Of a stretch of 64,000 bases of DNA, positions 1 through 9,995 are shown in pieces. The stretch comes from Achromobacter xylosoxidans (lineage in GTDB: Bacteria; Pseudomonadota; Gammaproteobacteria; Burkholderiales; Burkholderiaceae_B), in NCBI RefSeq assembly GCF_001457475.1, contig NZ_LN831029.1:2170001-2234000 (forward strand). Reading direction: 5' to 3'. Both the position numbers and the translations under genes were made by a program. Positions within the stretch are counted from its first letter, which is position 1. Every line of letters starts with the position of its first letter. The notes beneath the pieces are model-generated. The model saw only the letters and a list, made by a program, of their open reading frames with translations, was not told the origin of the DNA and ran no database searches.

Positions 1-1609
1 AGATGATGTCAAAGCCGGTGACCAGCACGCTGGACGGCAGGTAGCGCGCCAGGTCGGCCGTCTTGTCGGGCCAGCCAAGCGTGGTGAAGGGTACCAGGCC
101 CGACGAGAACCACGTGTCCAGCACGTCCGGATCGCGCTTGAGCTCGCCGGTGACGCCGGCGGCGCGGGCCTGCTGGACGGCTTCGGCCTCATCGTGCGCG
201 ACGAACACCTGGCCGTCATCCGAGTACCAGGCGGGAATCTGGTGGCCCCACCACAGTTGGCGCGAAATGCACCAGTCCTGGATGTTGTTGAGCCACTGGT
301 TGTAGATGGTGGTCCAGTTGTCCGGGTAGAACTGGATGCGGCCGTCGGCGACGACCTCCAGCGCCACTTCGGTGATGCTCTTGCCCGGGTTGAGCGTGCC
401 CTCGGGGGCCGGCTTGCTCATGGCGACGAACCACTGGTCGGTCAGCATGGGCTCGAGCACGACGCCGGTGCGGTCGCCCTTGGGCTGCATCATCTTGTGC
501 GGCTCGACCTTGACGAGGTAGCCTTCGGCTTCCAGTTGGGCCACCACGGCCTTGCGGGCCTCGTAGCGCTCCATGCCCTGGAACTGCTTGGGGCCGTTCT
601 CGTTGATGTGCGCGTCGAGCGTGAAGATCACGATCAGCGGCAGGTCGTGGCGCATCGCGCAGGCGTAGTCGTTGAAGTCGTGCGCGCCGGTGATCTTGAC
701 GCAACCGGTGCCGAATTCGGGGTCGACGAAGTCATCCGCGATGATGGGGATGTTGCGGTCGCACAGCGGCAGTTCGACTTCCTTGCCGACCAGGTGCTTG
801 TAGCGCGGGTCTTCAGGGTGCACGCACAGCGCGCCGTCGGCCAGCATGGTCTCGGGGCGGGTGGTGGCGATGGTCATGCCGCGCAGGGTGACCGTCTGGC
901 CGTCCTTGTCGACGATGGTCTGCGGACCGTCGACGAAGGGGTAGAGGATGTGCCACATGTGGCCGTCGGTCTCTTCCGACTGGACTTCCAGGTCGGACAC
1001 GGCCGTCAGCAGCTTGGGATCCCAGTTGACCAGGCGCTTGCCGCGGTAGATCAGGCCCTGTTTATGCAGGCGCACGAAGGTCTCCACCACGCCGCGCGAC
1101 ATGCGGTCGTCCATGGTGAAGTACTCGCGCGGCCAGTCGGCCGAGGCGCCCAGCCGGCGCACCTGGCCGGTGATGGCGTTGCCCGACTTTTCCTTCCACT
1201 CCCACACTTTTTCGACGAATTTCTCGCGGCCGAGGTCGTGGCGGGAAACCTTCTGCGCGTCGAGCTGTCTTTCAACCACGATCTGCGTGGCGATGCCGGC
1301 GTGATCCGTCCCCGGAATGAAAACGGTGTCGTCGCCCAGCATGCGGTGGTAGCGGATCAGGCCATCCATGATGGTCTGGTTGAACGCATGGCCCATGTGC
1401 AGGGTGCCCGTCACGTTGGGCGGCGGGAACTGGATGACGTAAGGCTGACCTTCGGTCCCCGTTTTTACGTGCGACCCCGCGGCGAAGTAGCCGCGCTTTT
1501 CCCACTCGGCGTACCAGCGGGATTCGAGTTCGGCGGGTTCGAAGCTCTTGGAGAGTTCCGGGGAGTCGGTCGCGGCGGACGCGGCGTTCGGGGGAGCGGC
1601 TTGAGTCAT
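1..1609 (-). CDS. valS: Valine--tRNA ligase, N-terminal part (runs off left edge)
   Basis: Charges tRNA-Val with valine and edits misactivated threonine; cytoplasmic class Ia synthetase. Translation from the ATG at 1609 gives about 536 residues. The signature [13 protein letters not shown], containing the HIGH-type ATP-binding motif, is at residues 62-74, and a [10 protein letters not shown] motif typical of ValS lies at 100-109. The reading frame is open to base 1, where it ends in [11 protein letters not shown], a conserved ValS stretch. The KMSKS loop and the tRNA-binding C-terminal half (family length about 950) lie outside the window. It is transcribed divergently from ndk across a 432-bp gap. 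An open frame on the opposite strand over the same bases is a composition artefact. Family assignment is firm. Confidence 0.97.
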   Translation of the reverse strand, partial: MTQAAPPNAASAATDSPELSKSFEPAELESRWYAEWEKRGYFAAGSHVKTGTEGQPYVIQFPPPNVTGTLHMGHAFNQTIMDGLIRYHRMLGDDTVFIPGTDHAGIATQIVVERQLDAQKVSRHDLGREKFVEKVWEWKEKSGNAITGQVRRLGASADWPREYFTMDDRMSRGVVETFVRLHKQGLIYRGKRLVNWDPKLLTAVSDLEVQSEETDGHMWHILYPFVDGPQTIVDKDGQTVTLRGMTIATTRPETMLADGALCVHPEDPRYKHLVGKEVELPLCDRNIPIIADDFVDPEFGTGCVKITGAHDFNDYACAMRHDLPLIVIFTLDAHINENGPKQFQGMERYEARKAVVAQLEAEGYLVKVEPHKMMQPKGDRTGVVLEPMLTDQWFVAMSKPAPEGTLNPGKSITEVALEVVADGRIQFYPDNWTTIYNQWLNNIQDWCISRQLWWGHQIPAWYSDDGQVFVAHDEAEAVQQARAAGVTGELKRDPDVLDTWFSSGLVPFTTLGWPDKTADLARYLPSSVLVTGFDII

Positions 1610-2041
1610 TACAGGGTTCCGGCAGACAGGGCGCCCGGTCGATGGAAACGGGCAAGCAAACCGCTCATTTTAAGATGTAATGCGGTCGTATCGGCGTGTT
1701 AGAATACCGGGTTACTGTAAACCTTTTAGAAGTCCCTGAATTCATTGAGGTTTCGCCAAAAGTTCATTGAAAAAACGCTGCGAATTTCAGCGCAATGAAT
1801 CGAGCGAAGCATTCGAGGTGGGACAGCCCGGGGGCAACCCCGGGATCACTCCGAAGGGTTGGCAGTGTCGAATCCCCGCCTTGGCACAGGCGGCCGGGAC
1901 GGCCCGGAACGCGCTGTCAACGCAGTTGTTCCGAGTCGCTTGCGCGCCCATGGCGCGCTGCCGCTTGAAGGGTGACACCAACGAGCGCAGGCCACGCCAG
2001 GCAATCATAGAAACCAGTCAGTATCCGTTTTTGGAGTTCTC
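1610..2041 (+). promoter_or_regulatory. Long structured leader/intergenic region upstream of ndk
   Basis: 432 bp with no convincing gene. A candidate extended -10 (TGTTAGAAT, 1697-1705) would start an RNA near 1712, leaving a leader of about 330 nt before ndk. That leader holds many potential helices: TTCATTG 1763-1769 with CAATGAA 1793-1799 around CGCTG/CAGCG (1776-1780/1788-1792); a 7-bp stem with GCAA loop at 1827-1844; and a closing helix 1858-1869 with 1974-1982 enclosing hairpins at 1876-1893, 1894-1907 and 1942-1958. A second TTCATTG at 1741-1747 could compete for the same partner. I do not recognise an RNA family. The valS promoter must also be in this interval. Confidence 0.45.
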
Positions 2042-2467
2042 ATGTCCGTCCAACGCACCCTCTCGATCATCAAGCCCGACGCCGTCGCCAAGAACGTCAT
2101 CGGCCAGATCGTCGCCCGCTTCGAGCAAGCCGGCCTGAAGGTCATCGCCGCCCGCCTGGCCCAACTGTCGCGCGCCGACGCCGAGCGTTTCTACGCCGTC
2201 CACAAAGAGCGCCCCTTCTTCAAGGACCTGGTTGACTTCATGGTCTCGGGCCCCGTGTTCGTGCAAGTGCTGGAAGGCGAAGACGCCATCCAGAAGAACC
2301 GCGACCTGATGGGCGCCACCGATCCCAAGAAGGCCGCCCCGGGCACCATCCGCGCCGACTTCGCCGACAGCATCGACGCCAACGCCGTGCACGGCTCGGA
2401 CGCGCCGGAAACGGCCGCTGTCGAAGTGGCTTTCTTCTTCCCCGAAATCAACATCCACAGCCGTTGA
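2042..2467 (+). CDS. ndk: Nucleoside diphosphate kinase
   Basis: Moves the gamma-phosphate of ATP to NDPs through a phosphohistidine, balancing NTP and dNTP pools in the cytoplasm. The 141-residue protein is the usual bacterial length. It opens with TLSIIKPD (Lys11 of the nucleotide site) and carries the active-site motif NAVHGSD with catalytic His117. The ATG at 2042 follows a GGAG Shine-Dalgarno element about 7 bases upstream. It begins the rightward housekeeping series, with rlmN 41 bp downstream, and is preceded by the unusual structured leader described separately. Confidence 0.98.
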   Translation: MSVQRTLSIIKPDAVAKNVIGQIVARFEQAGLKVIAARLAQLSRADAERFYAVHKERPFFKDLVDFMVSGPVFVQVLEGEDAIQKNRDLMGATDPKKAAPGTIRADFADSIDANAVHGSDAPETAAVEVAFFFPEINIHSR

Positions 2468-2508
2468 TTTCCCGGAAATTCCTTTAGCGTCATAGCAATA
2501 CCCTGGTC

Positions 2509-3663
2509 ATGGAATCCGTCGAACGAATCAACCTGTTGGGGCTGGATGGCTCCGCCCTGTCCGAACTCGTCGGGCAGTGGGGCGGCAAGCCGTTTCGCGC
2601 CCGCCAGTTGCAGCGCTGGATGCACCAGCGCGGCGCCGATTCGTTCGACGCCATGACCGACCTGGCCCGCGATTTCCGCGGCCAGTTGGCGTCCCGTTGC
2701 GTCATCGAGGCGCTGGCGGTCAACACCGAGCAGCGCTCGTCGGACGGCACCCGCAAGTGGCTGTTCGACGTGGGGCAGGGCAACGCCATCGAAACCGTCT
2801 TCATTCCTGAAGACGACCGCGGCACCTTGTGCATCTCCAGCCAGGCGGGCTGCGTGGTGAACTGCCGTTTCTGCTCGACCGGCCACCAGGGGTTCAACCG
2901 CAACCTCAAGACCAGCGAGATCATCGGCCAGTTGTGGTGGGCCAAGCGCGTGCTGGAAGCCGACGTCGGCACCGCGCGCCTGGAAGGCGCTCGCGCCACC
3001 GAAGACACCCGCGTCATCAGCAACGTGGTCATGATGGGCATGGGCGAGCCCCTGCTCAACTACGACCAGGTGCTGCCGGCCCTGCGCCTGATGCTCGACG
3101 ACAATGCCTATGGCCTGTCGCGCCGCCGCGTCACGGTGTCCACGTCGGGCGTGGTGCCCATGATGGACCGCTTGTCGCAGGACTGTCCGGTGGCGCTGGC
3201 CGTGTCGCTGCATGCGCCCAACGACGCGCTGCGCGACGAGCTGGTGCCGCTGAACAGGAAATACCCGTTGAAGGAGTTGCTGGCCGCGTGCGAACGCTAC
3301 CTGGCTTTCGCGCCGCGCGACTTCATCACGTTTGAATACTGCATGCTGGATGGCATCAACGATACCGACTAGCACGCCAAGGAACTGATACACATTGCCC
3401 GCCAGATCCGCTGCAAGCTCAATCTGATCCCGTTCAATCCCTTCCCCGCCTCCGGCCTGAAGCGTTCGCCTTCGGCCCGCGTCAAGGTGTTCGCCCAGCG
3501 TCTGATGGACGCCGGCATCATCACGACGGTGCGCAAGACCCGGGGGGACGATATCGACGCCGCTTGTGGTCAACTGGCTGGAGAAGTGCGCGACCGTACC
3601 CGCATCACCGAGCGGAACGCCGCGCAGCGCCAGACCATACCAATTAGACAGGTGCATGCATGA
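2509..3663 (+). pseudogene. rlmN: Dual-specificity RNA methyltransferase RlmN, interrupted by an in-frame TAG
   Basis: RlmN is a radical-SAM enzyme that makes m2A at 23S rRNA A2503 and at tRNA A37. The frame from ATG 2509 encodes 287 residues including the Cx3Cx2C cluster (Cys115, Cys119, Cys122) and Cys108, then meets TAG at 3370-3372 within NDTD-stop-HAKELI, where homologues have a sense codon, usually Gln (CAG). The same frame then stays open for 96 codons to TGA 3661-3663. The distal part carries [13 protein letters not shown], whose Cys (codon 353) corresponds to the methyl-carrying catalytic Cys355 of E. coli. As read, the 287-residue product lacks that cysteine and should be inactive. 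The undamaged length would be 384, normal for the family, and the natural stop overlaps the next start (ATGA at 3660). One C-to-T change explains everything. Sequencing error is the alternative. Confidence 0.9.
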
Positions 3664-4160
3664 CGCAGGATATCGCTTCTGCAGTTTCAGAGACGCCCGC
3701 GAGCGCGGGCGGTTCGGGCAATGTGGGCTCGGCGCTGCGCACGCTGCGCCAATCCAAGGGCTGGTCGCTCGACGAAGTGTCCAGCCGCATCAAGTTTTCG
3801 GCCAAGCAGATCGAGGCCCTCGAGAACGAACAGTGGGGCGATCTGCCCACCGGCGTCTCGCTGCGCGGCCTGATCCGCAACTACGCCCGCATGCTGGGCG
3901 CCGATTCGCAGGCGATCGTTGATTCGCTCGATCCCAAGGCCCGCGTCACCGGCCCGGTCAAGCTGAGTCCGGGAGCGCTGCATTCGGCCCATTCCATTCC
4001 CCAGTCCGGCGCCGACGATGATCGCGCGTCCTCGACCTCCTGGGGCTGGCTGATCGCCATCGTGCTGGTGCTTGCCGCCGGCGTCGCCTATGCCTTCTGG
4101 CAGGGCTGGCTGCCGCAGCAATGGCTGGCGTTCGACTGGCTTCCCAAGCTGTCCAAGTAA
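3660..4160 (+). CDS. RodZ-like helix-turn-helix membrane protein, short form
   Basis: The 166-residue protein has an Xre-type HTH domain (about residues 22-85, from [19 protein letters not shown] to [13 protein letters not shown]) of the kind found at the cytoplasmic N terminus of RodZ. One transmembrane helix follows at about 128-148, with a tail of under 20 residues. Full-length RodZ is over 300 residues and ends in a periplasmic DUF4115 domain, absent here. RodZ links MreB to the cell-wall elongation machinery; whether this short form does so is inference. Its ATG overlaps the rlmN stop as ATGA, so it should be translationally coupled to full-length rlmN and could suffer from the premature stop 290 bases upstream. 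ispG follows after 15 bp. Confidence 0.85.
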   Translation: MTQDIASAVSETPASAGGSGNVGSALRTLRQSKGWSLDEVSSRIKFSAKQIEALENEQWGDLPTGVSLRGLIRNYARMLGADSQAIVDSLDPKARVTGPVKLSPGALHSAHSIPQSGADDDRASSTSWGWLIAIVLVLAAGVAYAFWQGWLPQQWLAFDWLPKLSK

Positions 4161-4175
4161 ATACCGGTTTCGCCG

Positions 4176-5462
4176 ATGCAAGATTCCTCTCTGCCTTGCC
4201 AGGATGCGCCGCCGCCCGCCGTGGGCGCGGCTCCCCGCCGCGCCACGCGTTCGGTGGCGGTGAAGTGGGGCGACCGCACGGTCATGATCGGCGGCGACGC
4301 GCCGGTGGTGGTCCAGTCCATGACCAACACCGACACCGCCGATGCCATCGCCACGGCGATCCAGGTCAAGGAATTGGCGCTGGCTGGCTCCGAGATGGTG
4401 CGCATCACCGTCAACACGCCCGAAGCCGCCAGGGAAGTCATGGCGATCCGCGAGCAGCTCGACCGCATGGGCGTGGACGTGCCGCTGGTGGGCGACTTCC
4501 ACTACAACGGCCACAAGCTGCTGACGCAATTCCCGGACTGCGCCCAGTCGCTGTCCAAGTACCGCATCAATCCGGGCAACATGGGCGGCGGCAAGCGTCG
4601 TGACGACAACTTCGCCCAGATGATCGAAGTGGCCTGCCGCTACGACAAGCCGGTGCGCATCGGCGTGAACTGGGGCAGCCTGGATCACGAGCTGATGGCG
4701 CGCAAGATGGACGAAAACAGCCGCCGCGCCCAGCCCTGGGAAGCGCAGGCGGTGATGCGCGACGCGCTGGTGGTGTCCGCCATCAGCAACGCCCAGCGCG
4801 CCGAGGAACTCGGCCTGCGCCGCGATGCCATCATCCTGTCGTGCAAGGTCAGTCACGTGCAGGACCTGATCGCGGTCTACCGCGACCTGTCGGCGCGTTG
4901 CGACTATCCGCTGCACCTGGGCCTGACCGAAGCCGGCATGGGCAGCAAGGGCATCGTCGCCTCGACCGCCGCGCTGGCCGTGCTGCTGCAGCAGGGCATC
5001 GGCGACACCATCCGCATCTCGCTGACGCCGGAACCGGGCGGCGACCGCGGCCGCGAGGCCGTGGTGGCGCAGGAGATCCTGCAGACCATGGGCCTGCGCG
5101 CGTTCACGCCCATGGTGGTGGCCTGCCCCGGTTGCGGCCGCACCAGCAGCACGTTCTTCCAGGAACTGGCCGATAGCATCCAGTCCTACCTGCGCCGGCA
5201 GATGCCGGTGTGGCGCGCCCAGTACCCCGGCGTCGAAAGCATGAATGTCGCGGTCATGGGCTGTGTGGTCAACGGGCCTGGCGAAAGCCGCCACGCGGAC
5301 ATCGGCATCAGCCTGCCGGGCACCGGCGAGGTGCCGGCCGCGCCGGTGTTCGTCGACGGCGAGCGCACGGTCACCCTGAAGGGCGACCACATCGCCGAAG
5401 AATTCCAGGCCATCGTTGAAGACTACGTTGCGCGTCGCTACGGCGCGCTCGCCTCTCATTAA
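4176..5462 (+). CDS. ispG: 4-hydroxy-3-methylbut-2-en-1-yl diphosphate synthase (GcpE)
   Basis: Penultimate step of the non-mevalonate isoprenoid pathway: reductive conversion of MEcPP to HMBPP with a [4Fe-4S] cluster. The 428-residue protein is the length of betaproteobacterial IspG. It has an N-terminal TIM-barrel part starting at [16 protein letters not shown], and C-terminal cluster cysteines in CPGCG (Cys317, Cys320) and [10 protein letters not shown] (Cys363) with the conserved glutamate of NGPGE. The first 20 residues are a variable N-terminal extension. It sits between the rodZ-like gene and hisS, an order kept in many proteobacteria. Confidence 0.97.
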   Translation: MQDSSLPCQDAPPPAVGAAPRRATRSVAVKWGDRTVMIGGDAPVVVQSMTNTDTADAIATAIQVKELALAGSEMVRITVNTPEAAREVMAIREQLDRMGVDVPLVGDFHYNGHKLLTQFPDCAQSLSKYRINPGNMGGGKRRDDNFAQMIEVACRYDKPVRIGVNWGSLDHELMARKMDENSRRAQPWEAQAVMRDALVVSAISNAQRAEELGLRRDAIILSCKVSHVQDLIAVYRDLSARCDYPLHLGLTEAGMGSKGIVASTAALAVLLQQGIGDTIRISLTPEPGGDRGREAVVAQEILQTMGLRAFTPMVVACPGCGRTSSTFFQELADSIQSYLRRQMPVWRAQYPGVESMNVAVMGCVVNGPGESRHADIGISLPGTGEVPAAPVFVDGERTVTLKGDHIAEEFQAIVEDYVARRYGALASH

Positions 5463-5509
5463 AAGAAAGGGTGTGGCCGCGAGGCGCGCTTGCCGGCGCG
5501 CGGAGCGGC

Positions 5510-6805
5510 ATGATCAAGATGACTCAAGCTTTCCAGAAAGTCGCCGCCATTCGCGGCATGAATGACCTGCTGCCAGGGGCCAGCGCCCGCTGGGAGCAAT
5601 TCGAGGAAATCGTGCGCGGCTGGCTGCGCGGCTACGGCTATCGCAATGTGCGTACGCCCGTGCTTGAGCATACGCGCCTGTTCACGCGCGGCATTGGCGA
5701 AGTGACCGACATCGTCGAAAAAGAGATGTACACGTTCACCGACGCGCTCAACGGCGAATCGCTGACCATGCGGCCCGAGATGACCGCCGGCATCGTGCGC
5801 GCCTCGATCGAGCACAACCTGCTGTACGACCGCCCGCAGCGCGTCTACTCGATCGGCCCGGTGTTCCGCCACGAGCGCCCGCAGCGCGGCCGCTACCGCC
5901 AGTTCCACCAGATCGACGTCGAGGCCCTGGGCTTCGCCGGCCCCGATGTGGACGCCGAACTGATCGTCATGCTGGCCCGCCTGTGGAAGCTGCTGGGCCT
6001 GACCGACGTGCGCCTCGAACTGAATTCGCTGGGCCAGCCGGCCGAGCGCGCCGCGCACCGCGCCGCCCTGATCGCGCACCTGGAAAAGCACGTCGACATC
6101 CTGGACGAGGACGGCAAGCGCCGCCTGTATACCAACCCGCTGCGCGTGCTGGACACCAAGAACCCCGCCATGCAGGAAATGGCCGACAGCGCCCCGCGCC
6201 TGTTCGACTTCCTGGGCGAGGAATCGCGCGCGCACTTCGACGGCGTGTGCCAGCGCCTGACCGACGCCGGCATCGAATACCGCCTCAACCCGCGCCTGGT
6301 GCGCGGGCTCGACTACTACAACCTGACCGTCTTCGAATGGGTCACCGACCGCCTGGGTTCCCAGGGCACGGTGTGCGGCGGCGGCCGCTATGACGGCCTG
6401 ATCGAACTGCTGGGCGGCAAGCCCGCGCCGGCCGTGGGCTTCGCCATTGGCATGGAACGCCTGCTGGATCTGTGGGAGCAGAGCGTGCAGGTCGAAGCGC
6501 CGGCCGAGTGCGACGTCTATGTCGTGCACCAGGGCGAAGACGCGCAGCGCCTGGCCGCCCGCGTCGGTGAAGACCTGCGCGACGCCGGCCTGGCGGTGGT
6601 GGTGCATGCCGGCGCCGCCAGCTTCAAGTCCCAATTCAAGCGCGCGGACGCCAGCGGCGCCCGGGTTGCGGTTATCCTTGGCGCCGATGAAGTGGCTTCG
6701 CAGACCGCCAGCATCAAATTCCTGCGCGCCGACGCCCAAGGCGATGGCGCGCAGCAGCAAGTCCCGTTGGCGGGCTTGGCCGACGTATTGAATCTCAAGG
6801 GTTAG
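5510..6805 (+). CDS. hisS: Histidine--tRNA ligase
   Basis: Class II synthetase that charges tRNA-His; cytoplasmic homodimer. Motif 2 reads [16 protein letters not shown], the histidine-binding signature is [14 protein letters not shown], and motif 3 contains [13 protein letters not shown]-terminal anticodon-binding domain follows. The ATG at 5510 gives 431 residues. An ATG at 5519 (MTQAF) is equally possible, while the GTG at 5471 would add an unconserved extension. It lies 47 bp after ispG, and the next gene starts 1 bp after its stop, so co-transcription is likely. Confidence 0.97.
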   Translation: MIKMTQAFQKVAAIRGMNDLLPGASARWEQFEEIVRGWLRGYGYRNVRTPVLEHTRLFTRGIGEVTDIVEKEMYTFTDALNGESLTMRPEMTAGIVRASIEHNLLYDRPQRVYSIGPVFRHERPQRGRYRQFHQIDVEALGFAGPDVDAELIVMLARLWKLLGLTDVRLELNSLGQPAERAAHRAALIAHLEKHVDILDEDGKRRLYTNPLRVLDTKNPAMQEMADSAPRLFDFLGEESRAHFDGVCQRLTDAGIEYRLNPRLVRGLDYYNLTVFEWVTDRLGSQGTVCGGGRYDGLIELLGGKPAPAVGFAIGMERLLDLWEQSVQVEAPAECDVYVVHQGEDAQRLAARVGEDLRDAGLAVVVHAGAASFKSQFKRADASGARVAVILGADEVASQTASIKFLRADAQGDGAQQQVPLAGLADVLNLKG

Positions 6806-6806
6806 C

Positions 6807-7445
6807 ATGGCATACGATCTGGAAGAACAGGAAAAACTCGACGCGATCAAGGCGTGGTGGGCCCGTTACGGCACCCTGGTGATGCTGCTGGTGGCCGCCG
6901 TGGCGCTGGCCTGGGGCGGCTGGTGGGGCGCGAAGGCCTACCAATCGCACAAGGCCAACCAGGCCATGGGCTATTTCGAGGCGCTCGAAGACGCGGCCCG
7001 CCTGGGCGGCGCCGATTCGTCGGTGCGCATCAAGGCCGCGGCGGCGACCCTGCGCGAGCAATACGGCTCGACCGGCTACGCCACCCGCGGCGCGCTGGTG
7101 GCGGCCCAGGCGCTGCAGGCCCAGAAGGACGTCGACGGCGCGCGCCAGCAGCTCGAATGGCTGGCCGGCCAGTCCAAGAACCCCTCGATGCAGGCCGTGG
7201 CCCGGCTGCGCCTGGCGGGCCTGTTGCTCGACCAGAAGCAGTACGACGCCGCGCTGGCACAGCTGAACAATGCGCCGGCCGCCTTTGCCGCCTTGTTCGC
7301 CGACCGCCGTGGCGATATCCTCGCGGCGCAAGGCAAGCGCGATGAAGCGCGTGCCGCGTGGCAAAGCGCCATCGATGGCCTGGGCACGGCGAATCCGCTG
7401 ACCCAGGTCGTGCAACTGAAACTGGATGCCCTGAGCGGAGCGTGA
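6807..7445 (+). CDS. yfgM: YfgM-type tetratricopeptide membrane protein (SecYEG ancillary subunit)
   Basis: The 212-residue protein has a short cytoplasmic N terminus (MAYDLEEQEKLDAIKAWW), one transmembrane helix at about 21-41, and a periplasmic alpha-helical TPR-like domain. This is the architecture of YfgM, which in E. coli associates with SecYEG and periplasmic chaperones. It sits between hisS and bamB as yfgM does in E. coli, which strongly supports the assignment. bamB follows after 5 bp, so both are probably translated from one message. No catalytic motif is expected or seen. Confidence 0.88.
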   Translation: MAYDLEEQEKLDAIKAWWARYGTLVMLLVAAVALAWGGWWGAKAYQSHKANQAMGYFEALEDAARLGGADSSVRIKAAAATLREQYGSTGYATRGALVAAQALQAQKDVDGARQQLEWLAGQSKNPSMQAVARLRLAGLLLDQKQYDAALAQLNNAPAAFAALFADRRGDILAAQGKRDEARAAWQSAIDGLGTANPLTQVVQLKLDALSGA

Positions 7446-7450
7446 CTGTA

Positions 7451-8611
7451 ATGCGTAAATTTGCTTTTGGTCGTACGACGTGGCGTGGCGCGGTATGCCT
7501 GACGGGCCTGCTGGCCCTGGGCGGCTGCGGCCTGTTTTCCCATGACGATGGCCGCTACGACCCCGCTCCCCTGACTGAATACAAGGCCGGCATGTCGGTG
7601 CGCCAGGTCTGGTCGACCTCGATCGGCAGTGGCTCCGGCCTGGGCTTCGCGCCCACCGTGCTGAACAATGCGGTCTACGCCGCCACCCCCGACGGCTCGG
7701 TCGGCAAGTTCGACCTGCAAAGCGGCCGTCCCATCTGGAAGTCGCAGGCGGGCGTGAAGCTGACGGCGGGCGCCGGCAGCGATGGCACCACCACCGCCGT
7801 GGCTTCGCCCGATGGCGACGTGGTCGCATTCGACGACAGCGGCAAGGTCAAGTGGAAGGTGCGCGCCACCAGCGACGTCAATATCTCGCCGGTGGTGGGG
7901 TATGGCATCGTCGTGGTCCGCAGCGGCGACTACCGCATCCAGGCCTTCGATGCCAACAACGGCGAACGCCTCTGGAGCGTGCAGCGCCCCGGCCCGGCGC
8001 TGGCCCTGCGCAGCGCCGCGCAGATGGTGCTGGCCGAAGGCCTCGTCATCACCGGCCTGCCGGGCGGCAAGCTGATGGCCATCGCCTCCGACAGCGGCAA
8101 CGTGCAATGGGAAGGCACCGTCGCCACCCCGCGCGGCGCCAGCGACCTGGAACGCCTGACCGACGTGGTCGGCTCGCCCCAGATTGCCGGCAACCTGCTT
8201 TGCGCGGTGGCCTATCAAGGGCGTATCGTGTGCTTTGACGTCACGGCCGGCGGCCGTCCGATCTGGGCCAAGGACTTCTCCAGCGTCAGCGGCATGGTCC
8301 TGGACCAGCGCTTTGCCTACTCGGCCGACCAGAACAGCGTGGTCAACGCTTTCGCGCTCGACAACGGCGGCAACGTCTGGAAGCAGGCCGCGCTGAAGAA
8401 CCGCCAGCTCACCGCTCCGGCCCTGCTGGGCGGCGCGCTCGCGGTCGGCGACCTGGACGGTTACGTGCATTTCCTGTCGCGCAGCGATGGCAGCCTGATG
8501 GCGCGCCTGTCCGTGGGCGGTGGCGCCGTGGTCTCGCCGCCGCAGACGACTTCCCAAGGTGTGCTGGTCCAGACGGGCAATGGCAATCTCGTCCTGATCG
8601 GCACCAACTAA
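7451..8611 (+). CDS. bamB: Outer membrane protein assembly factor BamB (lipoprotein)
   Basis: Lipoprotein of the BAM complex that helps insert beta-barrel proteins into the outer membrane. From ATG 7451 it is 386 residues, with a signal peptide ending in lipobox LGGC (Cys26). An eight-bladed propeller follows with PQQ-like repeats, seen as recurring units such as [20 protein letters not shown] and DSGNVQWEG. The upstream in-frame extension to 7358 would bury the signal peptide and is rejected. It lies between yfgM and der as in many proteobacteria. Confidence 0.96.
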   Translation: MRKFAFGRTTWRGAVCLTGLLALGGCGLFSHDDGRYDPAPLTEYKAGMSVRQVWSTSIGSGSGLGFAPTVLNNAVYAATPDGSVGKFDLQSGRPIWKSQAGVKLTAGAGSDGTTTAVASPDGDVVAFDDSGKVKWKVRATSDVNISPVVGYGIVVVRSGDYRIQAFDANNGERLWSVQRPGPALALRSAAQMVLAEGLVITGLPGGKLMAIASDSGNVQWEGTVATPRGASDLERLTDVVGSPQIAGNLLCAVAYQGRIVCFDVTAGGRPIWAKDFSSVSGMVLDQRFAYSADQNSVVNAFALDNGGNVWKQAALKNRQLTAPALLGGALAVGDLDGYVHFLSRSDGSLMARLSVGGGAVVSPPQTTSQGVLVQTGNGNLVLIGTN

Positions 8612-8636
8612 ACCCTCAAGAACAAAGCCTTACACC

Positions 8637-9992
8637 GTGTCTTTCAAGCCTGTCGTTGCCCTGGTCGGCCGCCCCAATGTGGGGAAATCGACCCTATTCA
8701 ATCGCCTGACGCGATCGCGCGCCGCGCTGGTGGCCGATTTTTCCGGCCTGACCCGCGATCGCCATTACGGCGAGGGCAGGGTGGGCGAGATCCCCTTCAT
8801 CGTCATCGATACGGGTGGTTTCGAACCGGTCGCCAAGGACGGCATCCTGCTGGAAATGGCGCGCCAGACCCGGCAGGCCATCGCCGAGGCCGACGTCGTG
8901 GTGTTCCTGGTGGACGCCCGCGCCGGCCTGAACGCGCATGACCACGAGATTGCCACGCTGCTGCGCAAGTCGGGGCAGCAGCGCGTGCTGCTGGCGGTGA
9001 ACAAGGCGGAAGGCATGGGCGCGGGCGCCGCCATCGCCGAATTCCACGAGCTGGGCCTGGGGCAACCCTATCCCATCTCGGCGGCGCACGGCGACGGCAT
9101 CGTCGACCTGATCGAACTGGCCCTGCAGGACCTGGCCGAGCCGCCGGCCGAGGAAGAAGAACCCGCCGAAGAGGGCGAGCACGATCACCGCATCAAGCTG
9201 GCCATCGTGGGTCGTCCCAATGTCGGCAAATCCACGCTGATCAACACGCTGATGGGCGAAGAACGCGTGATCGCGTTCGACATGCCCGGCACCACGCGCG
9301 ACGCCATCGAGATCGACTTCGAGCGCGACGGCCGCCGCTACACGCTGATCGACACCGCCGGCCTGCGCAAGCGCGGCAAGGTGTTCGAGGCGGTCGAGAA
9401 GTTCTCCGTCATCAAGACGCTGCAGGCCATCGAGGCCAGCAACGTGGTGCTGCTGATGCTGGACGCGCAGACCGAGATCTCCGAGCAGGACGCCCACATC
9501 GCCGGCTTCGTGCTGGAAACCGGCCGCGCCGTGGTCGTGGCCGTCAACAAGTGGGATGGCCTGGACGGCGAGGAAAAGGAACGCATCGAACGCGAATTCA
9601 TGCGCAAGCTGCGCTTCCTGTCGTTCGCCCGCGTGCACACCATCTCGGCCTTGCGCGGCCAGGGCATCAAGCCGCTGCTCAAGTCTGTCAACGCCGCCCA
9701 CGCCGCCGCCTTCGCCAAGCTCTCCACGCCCAAGCTGACGCGCGAACTGCAGGCCGCCGTCGAGCAGCAGCCGCCGCCCCGCAAGGGCATCTTCCGTCCC
9801 AAGATGCGCTATGCGCACCAGGGCGGCCAGAATCCCCCGCTGGTGGTCATCCACGGCAACGCGCTGGACGCGGTGCCGGATTCGTACCGCCGTTACCTGG
9901 AAACCCGTTTCCGCAACGCGTTCGACCTGGCCGGCACGCCGCTGCGGATCGAATTCAAGTCTTCGCACAACCCCTACGCGCAGGAAAGCTGA
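8637..9992 (+). CDS. der: GTPase Der (EngA), ribosome biogenesis
   Basis: Double-domain GTPase needed for 50S subunit maturation. The 451-residue protein has two G domains, each with a [10 protein letters not shown]-loop (residues about 12-20 and 198-206), with DTGG/DTAG G3 motifs and NKAE/NKWD G4 motifs. A C-terminal KH-like RNA-binding domain ends in SSHNPYA. The acidic linker [15 protein letters not shown] separates the G domains. The start codon is GTG at 8637 (GTG TCT TTC AAG), and no better ATG is near. hisC starts 3 bp after the stop. Confidence 0.97.
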   Translation: MSFKPVVALVGRPNVGKSTLFNRLTRSRAALVADFSGLTRDRHYGEGRVGEIPFIVIDTGGFEPVAKDGILLEMARQTRQAIAEADVVVFLVDARAGLNAHDHEIATLLRKSGQQRVLLAVNKAEGMGAGAAIAEFHELGLGQPYPISAAHGDGIVDLIELALQDLAEPPAEEEEPAEEGEHDHRIKLAIVGRPNVGKSTLINTLMGEERVIAFDMPGTTRDAIEIDFERDGRRYTLIDTAGLRKRGKVFEAVEKFSVIKTLQAIEASNVVLLMLDAQTEISEQDAHIAGFVLETGRAVVVAVNKWDGLDGEEKERIEREFMRKLRFLSFARVHTISALRGQGIKPLLKSVNAAHAAAFAKLSTPKLTRELQAAVEQQPPPRKGIFRPKMRYAHQGGQNPPLVVIHGNALDAVPDSYRRYLETRFRNAFDLAGTPLRIEFKSSHNPYAQES

Positions 9993-9995
9993 TCC

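Noticed and set aside
194..1702. Long plus-strand open frame (about 500 codons) across valS
   Set aside because: It is the antisense of valS in GC-rich DNA. The minus strand encodes unmistakable ValS motifs, and the plus-strand translation has none.
1767..2138. Short open frame overlapping the ndk start
   Set aside because: No Shine-Dalgarno, no recognisable product, and it coincides with structured leader sequence.
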